Source: CAZVGZ01 sp964627605
Lineage (GTDB): Bacteria; Latescibacterota; MWCZ01; CAZVGZ01
Direction: 5' to 3'
DNA: 64,000 nt
Assembly (NCBI GenBank): GCA_964627605.1
Contig: CAZVGZ010000016.1
Coordinates: 1 to 64,000, forward strand
A program made the position numbers and the translations under genes. Shown here piece by piece: positions 44,330-53,710 of the stretch. Each line of letters opens with the position of its first letter. Position 1 is the stretch's first letter. A model generated the notes under the pieces. It saw only the letters and a program-made list of their open reading frames with translations. It did no database searches and was not told where the DNA came from.

Positions 44330-45919
44330 TCACAACGACGACTCCGGTTGGGCTTCTCGGTTTCCGATCCAATTAAACATCCACACCAGCCCCGCTAAAG
44401 TGGCGTAGGCACCAGCGTTGGTGAGCACTACCCCGGTCTCTTGGATCGAAAGTTGCCATGGCCAGAAAAGCTGCCCTCCTGCCAGGGGTGAGTGGATGAT
44501 CCCCACCATCACGCAGCCTGCACCAGCAAGAAAACTGACCGCTGCCCGTCCATAATCTTTGTCGATGATAAATGCGGTGCCGCCACCCCAGATCATGGCG
44601 GTGACGATGAACCCGTTCGCCATGATCTCAACTGTTTCCCATGTCCCCTTGAACATCCCGGTGAGTGCTGCCACCGAAGTGCCAGCGCTGAAAAGCGCCT
44701 GGTTAACCTCAATCGTCAGGAGATATGCGATGGAGGGGATGAACGCGATGGCGATAGCCGAGGCATGTTTTTTGGGAGTTGCGTTGAACGCTTGAGAGGT
44801 GATCTCCAACCCGATAAACACCAGAATCGGGGCAACGGCTGCCTCAGGCAACAACTCCAGGAAGAAAGGAAGAAATCCGATGATGCCGCCGAGGCCGATA
44901 AAAAGCGCTGTCGCCAGAGTGTAGGCTGCCCGACCGCCCATCTCCTTATAGGCTGGGTGGCCGATGTAGGGAGTGGACTGGATGACGCCACCGCACAGAC
45001 CAGCTACCACCGTCGCTATCCCCTCGGTGAGCAGCACATCTTTGGTATCGTAATCGTCCCCTACCGCCGCTGCGCTTTCCGTGCAGTCTATCCCGCCGAC
45101 AACAGTCGCCACCGCCCAAGGGATAGCCAAAGCGAGATAGGGCAGTGCGCCCTTAATGCCAGCGACAAAACCGAGCGTTGGCCACGGCAGCGCAATCCTC
45201 AGTTCTACTGACGAGATAGCCTGTGTGAGAGAACCGCCATCGTAAACTCCGAACGCTCCCAAAACATAGTACGCCACAGAGCCAAGAAGGACTGCTGCGA
45301 ACGCCGCAGGCATTCCGCCGGGAAGAGCGCGTCTACCGACGATGGCGACAAGTATTACGCCCAAGGACAGCATCCCCACCACCGATGTCTGCCAGATGTG
45401 GATCGCCGGCAAGAAAGCGATCAGTAGTAGCGCGATCCCTGCGATGGACCCCAAAAGGCCTGCACGGGGAACCGCTTTCCGTACAAAGTTACCGGCGAAA
45501 GACAGCCCCACTTTCACGACTCCGCACACGACCAGGACAGCCATACCGATCTCCCACGCCACCATACCGGCCTGATTGGAGTCAAGTCCAGCACTCTTGG
45601 CAGCGAGGAATGCAGGGCCCAAGATTGACAAGCAGAATAGGAATGTCGATGGTGTGTCCAAGCCCAACGGCATGGCACAGACATCGTTTTGCCCGGTCTT
45701 TCTCGCCAACCGGATCGCCATCCACGTAAACACCAGGTCTCCGAGCATCACGCCCAGAGCCGTGCCAGGGATCATCCGGTAGTAGATGATATCTTTGGGA
45801 AGGCCAAATCCAGACAACAGCACAGCCATTATCACCAGATCGGTCATGTTGTCCAACATCAGACCGAAAAAGGCGTTTACGTCACCAGAATTTGCCCAAC
45901 GGTAGGTAGTCGTTGTCAT
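44330..45919 (-). CDS. Nucleobase:cation symporter-2-like permease
   Basis: A 529-residue membrane protein with about 13-14 hydrophobic helices. The sequence pattern (NAFFGLMLDNMTDLVIMAVLL, CAMPLGLDTPSTFLF, then a PILVFIGLEITSQAF helix) resembles the NCS2 family of uracil/xanthine/ascorbate permeases, in a distant branch. The substrate is not predictable; the neighbouring BioF-like and RidA genes hint at an amino-acid-derived compound. Its ATG overlaps the bioF stop (ATGA), so translation is coupled. Confidence 0.8.
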   Translation of the reverse strand: MTTTTYRWANSGDVNAFFGLMLDNMTDLVIMAVLLSGFGLPKDIIYYRMIPGTALGVMLGDLVFTWMAIRLARKTGQNDVCAMPLGLDTPSTFLFCLSILGPAFLAAKSAGLDSNQAGMVAWEIGMAVLVVCGVVKVGLSFAGNFVRKAVPRAGLLGSIAGIALLLIAFLPAIHIWQTSVVGMLSLGVILVAIVGRRALPGGMPAAFAAVLLGSVAYYVLGAFGVYDGGSLTQAISSVELRIALPWPTLGFVAGIKGALPYLALAIPWAVATVVGGIDCTESAAAVGDDYDTKDVLLTEGIATVVAGLCGGVIQSTPYIGHPAYKEMGGRAAYTLATALFIGLGGIIGFLPFFLELLPEAAVAPILVFIGLEITSQAFNATPKKHASAIAIAFIPSIAYLLTIEVNQALFSAGTSVAALTGMFKGTWETVEIMANGFIVTAMIWGGGTAFIIDKDYGRAAVSFLAGAGCVMVGIIHSPLAGGQLFWPWQLSIQETGVVLTNAGAYATLAGLVWMFNWIGNREAQPESSL

Positions 45920-47094
45920 CGCGCCAACGGGGTTATGGGTGGAAGGATGGTACCTAAAGATTCCAAAAGTCCCGCAACCTGCTCCTGCGAATGAGCCGCC
46001 GAAAGGGTGACACGCAGCCGTGCGGTTCCGTTGGGGACAGTCGGCGGACGGATGCCCACCGCCAGGTATCCCTCTTCCAACAGCTTGTCAGAGACCCTCA
46101 TCGTTGCCTGAGCTCCGCCGATCACAATCGGAAATATCGGTGTGGTAGGATCGGCGTCGAGACCCAACTCTCTTAGCCCTTCAGCGAACTGGTGGCAGCG
46201 AGCGCCGAGCGTCGATATCCGCTCAGGTTCAGTCAGAAGAAGCTCCAGCGCCGCTAGCGCGGTACCGCAGACTCCAGGCGGCGGGGCGGTGGTGTAGATA
46301 AAACTACGCGCTCTGTTCCTGAGCCAGTCGCAAACCGCTTCGGAGGCGGCGACGAAACCGCCCAAACCTCCCAAAGCTTTGCTGAGCGTCCCAACCACCG
46401 CGTGCACTTCGGAGTCGACCGCCCAATGTTCTGTCGCTCCCTGTCCTCGGCTCCCCAACACCCCAGTTCCGTGGGCGTCGTCTATGACAAACATAGCATC
46501 ATGTTTAGACGCTAGCGCGGCTATCTGAGGCAGTGAAGCCAGATCGCCATCCATGCTGAAAACCGAGTCGGTGACTACAAGACGCCGCCTGTGCCCTCGT
46601 GACTGAATCAGAGCCTTTTCCATCTCAGTCAGGTCCAGGTGCGTGTACACAAAAACCTTTGCTCCTGACAGTCTGGCCCCGTCAACGATGGAAGCGTGAT
46701 TTAGCTGATCAGACACGATTGCGTCTTCTTTGCCGACCAGGGCGGTGATAACACCGATGTTCGCCATGTAGCCGGTGGGGAACAACACCGCGTCTTCACT
46801 GTTTTTTAGTTGCGCCAACCGGCGTTCAAGCTGCTCGTGGATACCCAGCGACCCCGAAACCAGTCTGGATGCACCGGACCCAGCCCCCCACTCCTTCGCC
46901 GCTGTTGCGCAGGCGCTGACAAGCGCCGGGTGGTTCGCAAGCCCCAGGTAATCGTTTGAGCAGCAGAGGACGATCTCGCGGCCATCTACTCTGACCACTG
47001 CTCCGATAGGAGTGTCGATGGTGCGCAGAGTCCGTCGCAAGCCCGCGTTTTCGAGATCAGCCAGCCCCTCATCCACGAATCCCAGAACCGACAT
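45916..47094 (-). CDS. bioF: 8-amino-7-oxononanoate synthase/alpha-oxoamine synthase
   Basis: A 392-residue fold-type I PLP enzyme that condenses an amino acid with an acyl thioester, losing CO2. It has SNDYLGLANHP, GAGSGASRLVSG, the DDAHGTG motif (205-211) and the PLP Lys239 in GTLSKALGG. This is the alpha-oxoamine synthase family, in which BioF (alanine plus pimeloyl-ACP/CoA) and Kbl (glycine plus acetyl-CoA) cannot be told apart reliably by eye; no other biotin genes are nearby. It lies 12 bases after ridA and is coupled to the permease. The symbol reflects the family and not proven biotin synthesis. Confidence 0.88.
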   Translation of the reverse strand: MSVLGFVDEGLADLENAGLRRTLRTIDTPIGAVVRVDGREIVLCCSNDYLGLANHPALVSACATAAKEWGAGSGASRLVSGSLGIHEQLERRLAQLKNSEDAVLFPTGYMANIGVITALVGKEDAIVSDQLNHASIVDGARLSGAKVFVYTHLDLTEMEKALIQSRGHRRRLVVTDSVFSMDGDLASLPQIAALASKHDAMFVIDDAHGTGVLGSRGQGATEHWAVDSEVHAVVGTLSKALGGLGGFVAASEAVCDWLRNRARSFIYTTAPPPGVCGTALAALELLLTEPERISTLGARCHQFAEGLRELGLDADPTTPIFPIVIGGAQATMRVSDKLLEEGYLAVGIRPPTVPNGTARLRVTLSAAHSQEQVAGLLESLGTILPPITPLAR

Positions 47095-47106
47095 CGGTAG
47101 TCCAAT

Positions 47107-47487
47107 CTACTCAGGTAGCGCGGCGATGCAGTCGATTTCGACTTTGATATTGAAACCCAGCGCGGTTCCCACAGTGGTCCGCGCCGGTTTGGTGTCTCCG
47201 AAAAATTCAGCGTACACCGCGTTCATATCAGCAAAGTTCCCAAGATCGGTCAGGTAGACGCCGACCTTGACGACGTTCTCCACGGTCGTTCCAGCGGCCT
47301 CGAGGATCGCTTTGATGTTGTTCAGAGTGAGCTCTGTCTCGTGGGTTACGTCGCCCAAATCAAACTTGCCTGTGGCGGGGTCGATAGGGCCTTGCCCAGC
47401 AACATAGACCATGCCTCCAGCGACTATCGCTTGCGAGTAGGGACCAACGGGTGTCGGCGCGTCTTTGGTGGTGACTACGGTGGGCAT
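47107..47487 (-). CDS. ridA: RidA family reactive enamine/imine deaminase
   Basis: A 126-residue chorismate-mutase-like protein that hydrolyses reactive enamines released by PLP enzymes. PVGPYSQAIVAGGMVYVAGQGPIDP and the conserved Arg in KPARTTVG (which binds the carboxylate) identify it. The long frame starts at 47589, but AGGAG at 47496-47500 is 8 bases before ATG 47487, and the family starts there. Placement next to a PLP enzyme makes sense, since these enzymes leak 2-aminoacrylate-like intermediates. Confidence 0.9.
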   Translation of the reverse strand: MPTVVTTKDAPTPVGPYSQAIVAGGMVYVAGQGPIDPATGKFDLGDVTHETELTLNNIKAILEAAGTTVENVVKVGVYLTDLGNFADMNAVYAEFFGDTKPARTTVGTALGFNIKVEIDCIAALPE

Positions 47488-47629
47488 TGATGTAGCTCCT
47501 TGAACGAATGACCTGGCGGCCAAATCTGTCAGTGGTCTCGGGCTGCGAAAAAGTCCGCAGGGACGAATCAGCGGGTTGCTGGTTTTCACCTGAAAAGGAT
47601 AGTCGGAGCGACCAGGCTCGGCAAGGTGA

Positions 47630-48737
47630 TTAGGAAGGGGCAGCTAGTCGATGTTGTGGGGCGCGGGTCAGAAGAGTCTTTCGTGGTGCCGAGTTGGCAG
47701 CAGAAGGCAGTGTTTGGGGCACATCCAAAATCTCTTCACGACAGACCGCCTCCTCAATGATCGATGTGAGAACCAAACTTTTGTATGCGTCTCAGATGTT
47801 CGGGGTCGGATCGGGTTCGCCTGAGTCCAAAGCCTCAACGAACCTGTCCCAAAGTGGCCGGAGTACTATTCTGAGCGCGCGGCATCTGAATGATTTTCGT
47901 GCCGGACTCGTCGGAGGTTCTGAGCCTCCCGTTCGTAAAGTTGTACCTGGCTACCCCTTTGTCGCCTAGAAACTCCAAAACGGATGGTTGCGTAATCGGC
48001 GAGCCATTATCAAGCTCATTCGACGGGTACATCCAGCCCATCTCAATGGTGGCCATTCCACCGTCCTCAAACCTGACGATGCCAATCCAGTGGTTTGCTT
48101 GGGGAAGGTTTGGGCGGGTTTTGGTGGCCCATCCTTTAACAGATACAGGGGTCGACGCGTACGTCATGGCTAGCGCGTCAGCGTAATGGCCGCCCATGAA
48201 CAGCATCAGCGAGCCTTTGCGCATGTACGCCATCACCCGCTCGTTGTGCTCTGGGTCGTCGGCCACATGCGCCTGTTCAAAAGACGCCATTCGGCTTGCC
48301 AGCGAAGCTCCCAACCGCCCCTCTGCTATCCATTCGGTGATCTGCTGTATGGCAAGGTTGTCACGATATAACAGGCCTACCATGCAAGTGACGCCGGCAG
48401 CCTCTACAGCCTCAACCAAGCGACAGGCGTCGTGCGGCGAGGAAGCGATCGGACTCTCAAGAAAGATCGGAATGCCGCAATTAGCGGCGTCGATGGCGAT
48501 TCGCCAGGAAGAATCGGGGGGAGTGGCGATCACCAGTGCGTCCACAAGTCCAGAAGCCAGAAATTCTGTGTGGTCTGTGAACGAGGGTACTCCGCATTCA
48601 CTGCCAACCGACTTGCCCTCATCGACGTCGCAGCAAGCGCCTAGAACTGTGCGCGGGTGTTTTTCAATTATTGGTACGTAGCAGTAGGACGCCACCGCTC
48701 CGCAGCCGACCACATCTATGGAATAGGTATCTTTCAC
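47630..48737 (-). pseudogene. Frameshifted Gfo/Idh/MocA oxidoreductase gene
   Basis: From ATG 48737 the first 290 codons give a Gfo/Idh/MocA enzyme: VVGCGAVASYCYVPII dinucleotide loop and an ESPIA motif at 94-98 in place of the usual EKP (Lys changed to Ser). The frame then ends early at 47835-47837. Shifting one base near 47870 restores a typical C-terminus (LWDRFVEALDSGEP, then SLVLTSIIEEAV), which has an internal TGA at 47792-47794 and ends at TAA 47630-47632. Two lesions and a lost catalytic Lys mark it as decayed, though the N-terminal 300 residues could still be translated. Confidence 0.7.
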
Positions 48738-49132
48738 CTCATCCCCCCCCTAGTAGACTGCCATGACGGCGCCCATCGCTCAGGACCCACTCAACATCCG
48801 TCCCTCAAAGGCAGATGTCTCAGCTTCAAACAGTTGCCGACATAAACATCGCCACTGAAGGCCACTTAAGGCACCTATATACACAAATTAGTGAGGAAGA
48901 GTTTGTAATGCCCAAAATCTGGGCGCAACGTTGGGCGTGATCCTTTTTCTGAGGGGTGGTACAGGGATCTGTATCTCGGTATCTATGGGTATTCTTTTTG
49001 GAGTATCAACTTAAATTCCGCTCCGGGTCGCGACAACCAGCGCAGGCGATTGCCGCAAGTAGGCTGACTCCCGTAGATTCGCAGCCGGGTTGATCGTCGT
49101 CTATTTTGTCACGCTGAATTGGAGGTTTCGCT
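48738..49132. other. Divergent intergenic region
   Basis: No gene is visible between the pseudogene and the divergent oxidoreductase. A small hairpin (GCCCA/TGGGC, 48910-48924) is present but is not followed directly by a T-run. GGAGG at 49121-49125 belongs to the next gene. Confidence 0.4.
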
Positions 49133-50128
49133 GTGAGTCTAAAGTGGGGAATAGTAGGTGCCGGTGGAGTAGCCAAGCGGCGCGCTATGCCTGCGATGGT
49201 CGCCTCCAAGCGCGCTGAGATCGCTGCGGTGATGGTCCGGGATCAAGCCCGTGCAGACGCTCTAGCAGAAGAGATCGGTGCTCCCAAAGGCTATTCTGTT
49301 TGGAAACCACTGCTCGAAGACAGCGAAGTCGAAGCGGTGTACATCGCGTCTCCGGTAAACGCCCACTGCGATCAGGTCGTGATGGCCGCTGAGGCGGGCA
49401 AGCACGTCCTATGTGATAAACCGATGGCGATGAACCTGCCGGAGTGCGACCGGATGATTGAGGCGAGCATAAAAGCTGGGGTTTATTTACAGATATGTTT
49501 TCTTCAGCGATTCATGCCTGCCAACCAGCAGGTGCGAAGATGGGTGCGCGGAGGCGATCTGGGGGTTGTTCTCGAAGCCAGAGCTGCAATAATGAAAGAC
49601 CTTCCGCAGGTTAACGGTACATGGCGCGTTGACCCTGCGGTCGGTGGCGGCGGGTCGATGATGGATTTAGGTGCCCATTCAGCAGACCTGCTAGCATATA
49701 TCACCGGACCTATCGGCCGCGTGTCGGCGATGGTATCGAACAGAGCGTCGAGTTGGGAAGTTGAGGATACAGCGACCTGTCTGATGGAGGGTGCCAATGG
49801 CGCTCACCTCCTTGTGAGTAACAGCTTTAAAGCTGTTGGCGGCGACATGGTTCTGGAGGTGAACGGTACTGGTGGTTATGCACGGATAGCTGGGGCAGGC
49901 AGCCGACCTTCTGGTTTTTTGATGACCGTCAATAGGGGCGAAGGGGTCGAGGAGCACGACCTGGAAGCCACGGAGCTGTATGGCGCACAGATCGATCATT
50001 TTGCAGCTTGTGTCGAGGACGGTGAAACACCCATAGTATCCGGGGAGGACGGCAGGCACAACATCGCGGTCATTGAAGCGGCGTATCTGTCCGCTCGCAC
50101 AGGAGCGATGCAGGCTGTTGCGGCGTGA
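49133..50128 (+). CDS. Gfo/Idh/MocA family oxidoreductase
   Basis: A 331-residue NAD(P)-dependent oxidoreductase: Rossmann domain with GIVGAGGVAKRRAMPAM, then the catalytic DKP motif (95-97, Lys96) and a C-terminal domain with GTWRVDPAVGGGGSMMDLGAHSADLL, where GGG(S)xxDxGxH is the usual substrate-binding helix. Unlike the two other loci of this family in the window, it keeps the catalytic Lys. The sugar or polyol substrate is unknown. GTG start, with GGAGG at 49121-49125 seven bases upstream. Confidence 0.92.
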   Translation: MSLKWGIVGAGGVAKRRAMPAMVASKRAEIAAVMVRDQARADALAEEIGAPKGYSVWKPLLEDSEVEAVYIASPVNAHCDQVVMAAEAGKHVLCDKPMAMNLPECDRMIEASIKAGVYLQICFLQRFMPANQQVRRWVRGGDLGVVLEARAAIMKDLPQVNGTWRVDPAVGGGGSMMDLGAHSADLLAYITGPIGRVSAMVSNRASSWEVEDTATCLMEGANGAHLLVSNSFKAVGGDMVLEVNGTGGYARIAGAGSRPSGFLMTVNRGEGVEEHDLEATELYGAQIDHFAACVEDGETPIVSGEDGRHNIAVIEAAYLSARTGAMQAVAA

Positions 50129-50185
50129 ACCACTCATCTTCCTCATCGGTATCCAATACTGATCGAAAACGAGACTCTGAAGCGG

Positions 50186-50830
50186 ATGGGGTCAGCAGTG
50201 CTGCTTAAGGTTGGAGTGTTGGCATCCCATGGGGGCACGAACCTTCAGGCGATAATAGACGCCTGCGAAGAGGGGGCGATTGAGGCTGAGGTAGCGCTTG
50301 TAATAAGCAACAACAGCGGCTCTGGGGCGTTGGAGAGGGCCGAACGTCACTCAATAGCCACCGCGCATTTAAGCGGCGTAACACACCCCAATCATGATGC
50401 GCTCGATCAAGCGATCAGTCAGACGCTGGTAGATCACGGCGTGCAGTTGGTGGTGTTGGCAGGCTATATGAAAGCTTTGGGACAACAGACCCTTCAAACG
50501 TTCCACCGGCGGATTATCAACATCCACCCAGCGCTTCTACCAGCATTCGGCGGAAAAGGTTATTTCGGTGGGAATGTCCACCGTTCGGTGATGGAATCGG
50601 GCGTCAGATTCAGCGGACCCACAGTACACATCGTAACCGGGGGGTACGATGAAGGCCCCATCGTGGCGCAAAAGGTGGTGCCGGTGTTGGACGACGACAC
50701 TCCCGATACTCTTGCCGCCAGGGTCCTCATAGAAGAGCATCTGCTCTATGCCCAGGTTATACAGATGTTCGCCTCAGATAGGATATCCTGGCGCGGCGAC
50801 AGAGTCGTGATCTGCCCCCAAACCCAGTGA
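50186..50830 (+). CDS. purN: Phosphoribosylglycinamide formyltransferase
   Basis: A 214-residue enzyme that transfers a formyl group from 10-formyl-tetrahydrofolate to GAR in purine synthesis. VGVLASHGGTNLQAIIDAC, INIHPALLPAFGGKGYFG (Asn and His of the catalytic triad) and TVHIVTGGYDEGPIVAQ (with the third, acidic residue) are diagnostic. The GGKGYFG part belongs to a less common PurN branch. It heads a group with purC and a purH half, separated from the next gene by 121 bases. Confidence 0.92.
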   Translation: MGSAVLLKVGVLASHGGTNLQAIIDACEEGAIEAEVALVISNNSGSGALERAERHSIATAHLSGVTHPNHDALDQAISQTLVDHGVQLVVLAGYMKALGQQTLQTFHRRIINIHPALLPAFGGKGYFGGNVHRSVMESGVRFSGPTVHIVTGGYDEGPIVAQKVVPVLDDDTPDTLAARVLIEEHLLYAQVIQMFASDRISWRGDRVVICPQTQ

Positions 50831-50951
50831 GTTCGTCGAACCGAATTGCGTCCACACCGCCTGAGTGCTATCTTCGTTAATTCGCCAAGGTGGGCTGAGC
50901 CAATTCAGGTCGCCTAGAAGACAAGAAACATCAAAACCATCGGACCACGCA

Positions 50952-51857
50952 ATGAGTAGACCGTCGCCGAACACCCAGGCAGTGTTGTCCACTTCCCTAA
51001 ACTTGCCTGTCTATCACAAGGGCAAAGTAAGGGACCTGTACCATGTGGACGACGATCATCTCCTCATCGTCGCCACCGACCGGATATCGGCATTCGATGC
51101 TGTGATGCCGAACGGCGTGCCTGGCAAAGGAGTGATTCTGACACAGATGTCGCTATTCTGGTTCGACCTGATGGCGGACATCGTCTCAAACCATCTGGTC
51201 AGCGGTGATGTCGAGGATGTTGACGGTCTCACCTCCGATGAAAAGCAGCTTCTGAAAGGCCGAATCATGTTGGCCCGCAAGGCCGACAGGTTGGATGCGG
51301 AGTGCGTTGCCAGGGGGTACATGGCTGGTTCTGGGTGGAAGGACTACCAGAACACCTGCGAAATCTGTGGTGTTCCTCTTCCAGAAGGCCTCACCGAATC
51401 TGAGCGGCTGCCTGAGGTGATCTTCACTCCAGCGACCAAAGCCGATTCCGGCCACGACGAAAATATCCCATTCGAGACGATGTCAGAGATAGTCGGGGAC
51501 GAACGGGCGGTTGAGATGCGATCGGCGACTTTGGATCTGTATGAGACAGGGCGATCGTTCGCCGAAAAAAGAGGGATCATCATCGCGGACACCAAGTTTG
51601 AGTTCGGGGTGATCGACGGTGAACTGGCCCTGATCGACGAAGTGCTCTCGCCGGACTCCTCAAGATTTTGGCCCGCCGATGAGTACGAGCCAGGGCGACC
51701 CCAAGCCAGTTTTGACAAGCAGTTCGTCCGCGACTATCTCGAGACCCTTTCATGGGACAAAAACCCTCCGGCACCATCGCTGCCAGACGAGATCGTGGAG
51801 AAGACGTTAGGCAAATATCGTGAAGCGCAGATGATGCTGACAGGTTCTCACAGCTAG
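50952..51857 (+). CDS. purC: SAICAR synthase
   Basis: A 301-residue ATP-dependent ligase that joins aspartate to CAIR. GKVRDLYHVDDDHLLIVATDRISAFD (nucleotide-binding Gly-Lys-Val-Arg-Asp), ECVARGYMAGSGWKDY and VIDGELALIDEVLSPDSSRFW are diagnostic of the single-domain PurC found in yeast and many bacteria. The frame is open from 50865, but ATG 50952 gives the normal length. The next gene starts 18 bases on. Confidence 0.95.
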   Translation: MSRPSPNTQAVLSTSLNLPVYHKGKVRDLYHVDDDHLLIVATDRISAFDAVMPNGVPGKGVILTQMSLFWFDLMADIVSNHLVSGDVEDVDGLTSDEKQLLKGRIMLARKADRLDAECVARGYMAGSGWKDYQNTCEICGVPLPEGLTESERLPEVIFTPATKADSGHDENIPFETMSEIVGDERAVEMRSATLDLYETGRSFAEKRGIIIADTKFEFGVIDGELALIDEVLSPDSSRFWPADEYEPGRPQASFDKQFVRDYLETLSWDKNPPAPSLPDEIVEKTLGKYREAQMMLTGSHS

Positions 51858-51875
51858 CCAGACGGAAACAAGATA

Positions 51876-52475
51876 GTGGCGATAGACAGGGCACTACTAA
51901 GCGTCTACGACAAGGACGGGCTTGTCCGGTTTGCCGGTGGTCTTTCCGACCTCGGCGCTGAACTTCTCTCCACCGGCGGTACAGCGAGGGTGCTGAGAAA
52001 CGCTGGTCTTGCGGTGACCGACGTGAGCGAATTCACCGGTTCGCCCGAGATGATGGACGGGCGGGTAAAGACACTCCATCCAGCGGTGCACGGTGGTATC
52101 CTTTGTCGACGCGATCATCCAGACGATGCGCGACTCATCGAGTCGGGAGATGTGCGACCGATCGACCTGGTTGTGGTCAATCTGTACCCGTTCCAGGAGA
52201 CGATCGCACGCCCAGGAGCGACGCTCGAAGAGGCGATTGAACAGATTGACATCGGTGGCCCCACGATGGTGCGGGCCGCGTCGAAGAATCATGCCCATGT
52301 TGGGGTGGTAGTGGACCCTGATGACTACGATGGCGTCCTAAGCGAGCTGGGCGGGTCAGATGGTTCGCTCGATGAGATGACCCGTCAACGCTTGTGCCAC
52401 AAGGCGTTTCGACACACGGCGGCATACGACGCCGCCATCGACGCCTATTTGAGCGAAATCTGGGATGTGGACTGA
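51876..52475 (+). CDS. purH: IMP cyclohydrolase domain protein (N-terminal half of PurH)
   Basis: A 199-residue protein matching only the MGS-like IMP cyclohydrolase domain of PurH, which closes the purine ring of FAICAR. ALLSVYDKDGLVRFA, STGGTARVLRNAG, MDGRVKTLHPAVHGGILCRRD and DLVVVNLYPF are family motifs. Full PurH is about 510 residues because of the C-terminal AICAR formyltransferase domain; here the frame ends cleanly, and no remnant of that domain lies in the 98 bases before mreB. So the transformylase step must be done by a protein encoded elsewhere, such as a PurP- or stand-alone AICAR formyltransferase. GTG start. Confidence 0.88.
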   Translation: MAIDRALLSVYDKDGLVRFAGGLSDLGAELLSTGGTARVLRNAGLAVTDVSEFTGSPEMMDGRVKTLHPAVHGGILCRRDHPDDARLIESGDVRPIDLVVVNLYPFQETIARPGATLEEAIEQIDIGGPTMVRAASKNHAHVGVVVDPDDYDGVLSELGGSDGSLDEMTRQRLCHKAFRHTAAYDAAIDAYLSEIWDVD

Positions 52476-52573
52476 CGGTATGTCTGGTGTGAAGGGTGGG
52501 TAGACGAGCGGTTTTTTTTGGGGTGGCAGCCACCAGTAAGCGCTGCTGTTTGAAAGTGTAATAGGGGACTATA

Positions 52574-53593
52574 ATGAGCTTTTCGCTGTCCGGGTGGCTC
52601 AGCAACGACATCGGGATCGACCTGGGCACAGCCAATACGCTGATCTACGTCAAGGACAAAGGGATTGTCCTGGACGAACCCTCCATAGTAGCGTTGGACC
52701 GTTCAACCCACAAACCGCTGGCGATAGGCCTTGAAGCCAAAAGGATGTTGGGGAGGGCACCTCACGAAATTGAGATAATCCGCCCGATGAAGGACGGAGT
52801 GATTGCCAATTTCGAGGTCACCGAGGAGATGCTTCGGGGATTTATCGAAAAAGTCCAACGCAAAAAGCCGCTAATCAAACCGCGCATCGTGGTCTGCGTT
52901 CCCTCTGGCATCACCGAGGTCGAGAAGCGGGCCGTTCGCGATTCGGCTCTGGCGTCTGGTGCTCGTGACGTGCATCTGATATTCGAGCCCATGGCTGCGG
53001 CTATTGGAGTGGACATGCCCATCCACGAACCGGTGGGGTCGATGATAATCGACATCGGAGGCGGGACTTCGGAGATTGCGGTCATATCGCTCTCAGGGAT
53101 AGTCAATCACCGCTCCGAAAGGATCGGCGGCGACGAGATGGACGACTCGATCATTCATTACATCAAGCGCGAAACAGGGCTGTTGATCGGTCCCAGAATG
53201 GCCGAGGACCTGAAGTGCAAAATCGGCTCAGCGTATGAGCTCAACCCCGAGCTTGAGGCGCAGGTTCGTGGGCTTCATCTGACGGACAACATTCCACAGA
53301 CTACGATAATCAAATCTGAAAACATCAGGGATGCGCTCGGGGAGTGTGTCGATCGCATAGTCCACGCTGTCCGCCAGACCCTTGAACTGACCCCTCCGGA
53401 ACTGGCTGCGGACATTCTTGACCGTGGTATTATTCTCACTGGCGGCGGAGCGTTGTTGAGGGGGCTCGACCTACGGTTGAGGCACGAGACAAAACTGCCC
53501 ATCAACGTGATTGAGGACCCGCTCACAGCGGTCGCACGCGGTACCGGGCGGGTGTTAGAGGCGTTTTCGGAATACCGCAAAGTGCTTTTTTAG
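52574..53593 (+). CDS. mreB: Rod shape-determining protein MreB
   Basis: A 339-residue actin homologue whose membrane-bound filaments organise lateral wall synthesis. Visible: an amphipathic N-terminus (SFSLSGWLSND), phosphate 1 loop GIDLGTANTL, CVPSGITEVEKRAV, phosphate 2 loop IIDIGGGTSEIAVIS, the GGDEMD segment and GIILTGGGALLRGLD adenosine motif. Length is standard. It heads the mreBCD-mrdA-rodA run. An AGGGGA box lies a few bases before ATG 52574. Confidence 0.97.
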   Translation: MSFSLSGWLSNDIGIDLGTANTLIYVKDKGIVLDEPSIVALDRSTHKPLAIGLEAKRMLGRAPHEIEIIRPMKDGVIANFEVTEEMLRGFIEKVQRKKPLIKPRIVVCVPSGITEVEKRAVRDSALASGARDVHLIFEPMAAAIGVDMPIHEPVGSMIIDIGGGTSEIAVISLSGIVNHRSERIGGDEMDDSIIHYIKRETGLLIGPRMAEDLKCKIGSAYELNPELEAQVRGLHLTDNIPQTTIIKSENIRDALGECVDRIVHAVRQTLELTPPELAADILDRGIILTGGGALLRGLDLRLRHETKLPINVIEDPLTAVARGTGRVLEAFSEYRKVLF

Positions 53594-53710
53594 AGAGCGG
53601 CGTTCGGTAGTCAGAATTCTGTCCAGATGTTTTTCTAGGGTGCCATGATACTAAAATGAGGGCACCCGCTCCTCCTATCTTCGGTTCGCTCTTTCCTATC
53701 GGGACGACCA

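Noticed and set aside
48910..48924. Hairpin GCCCA/TGGGC as a terminator
   Set aside because: A five-pair stem with no T-run directly after it on either strand. It is within chance for this base composition.
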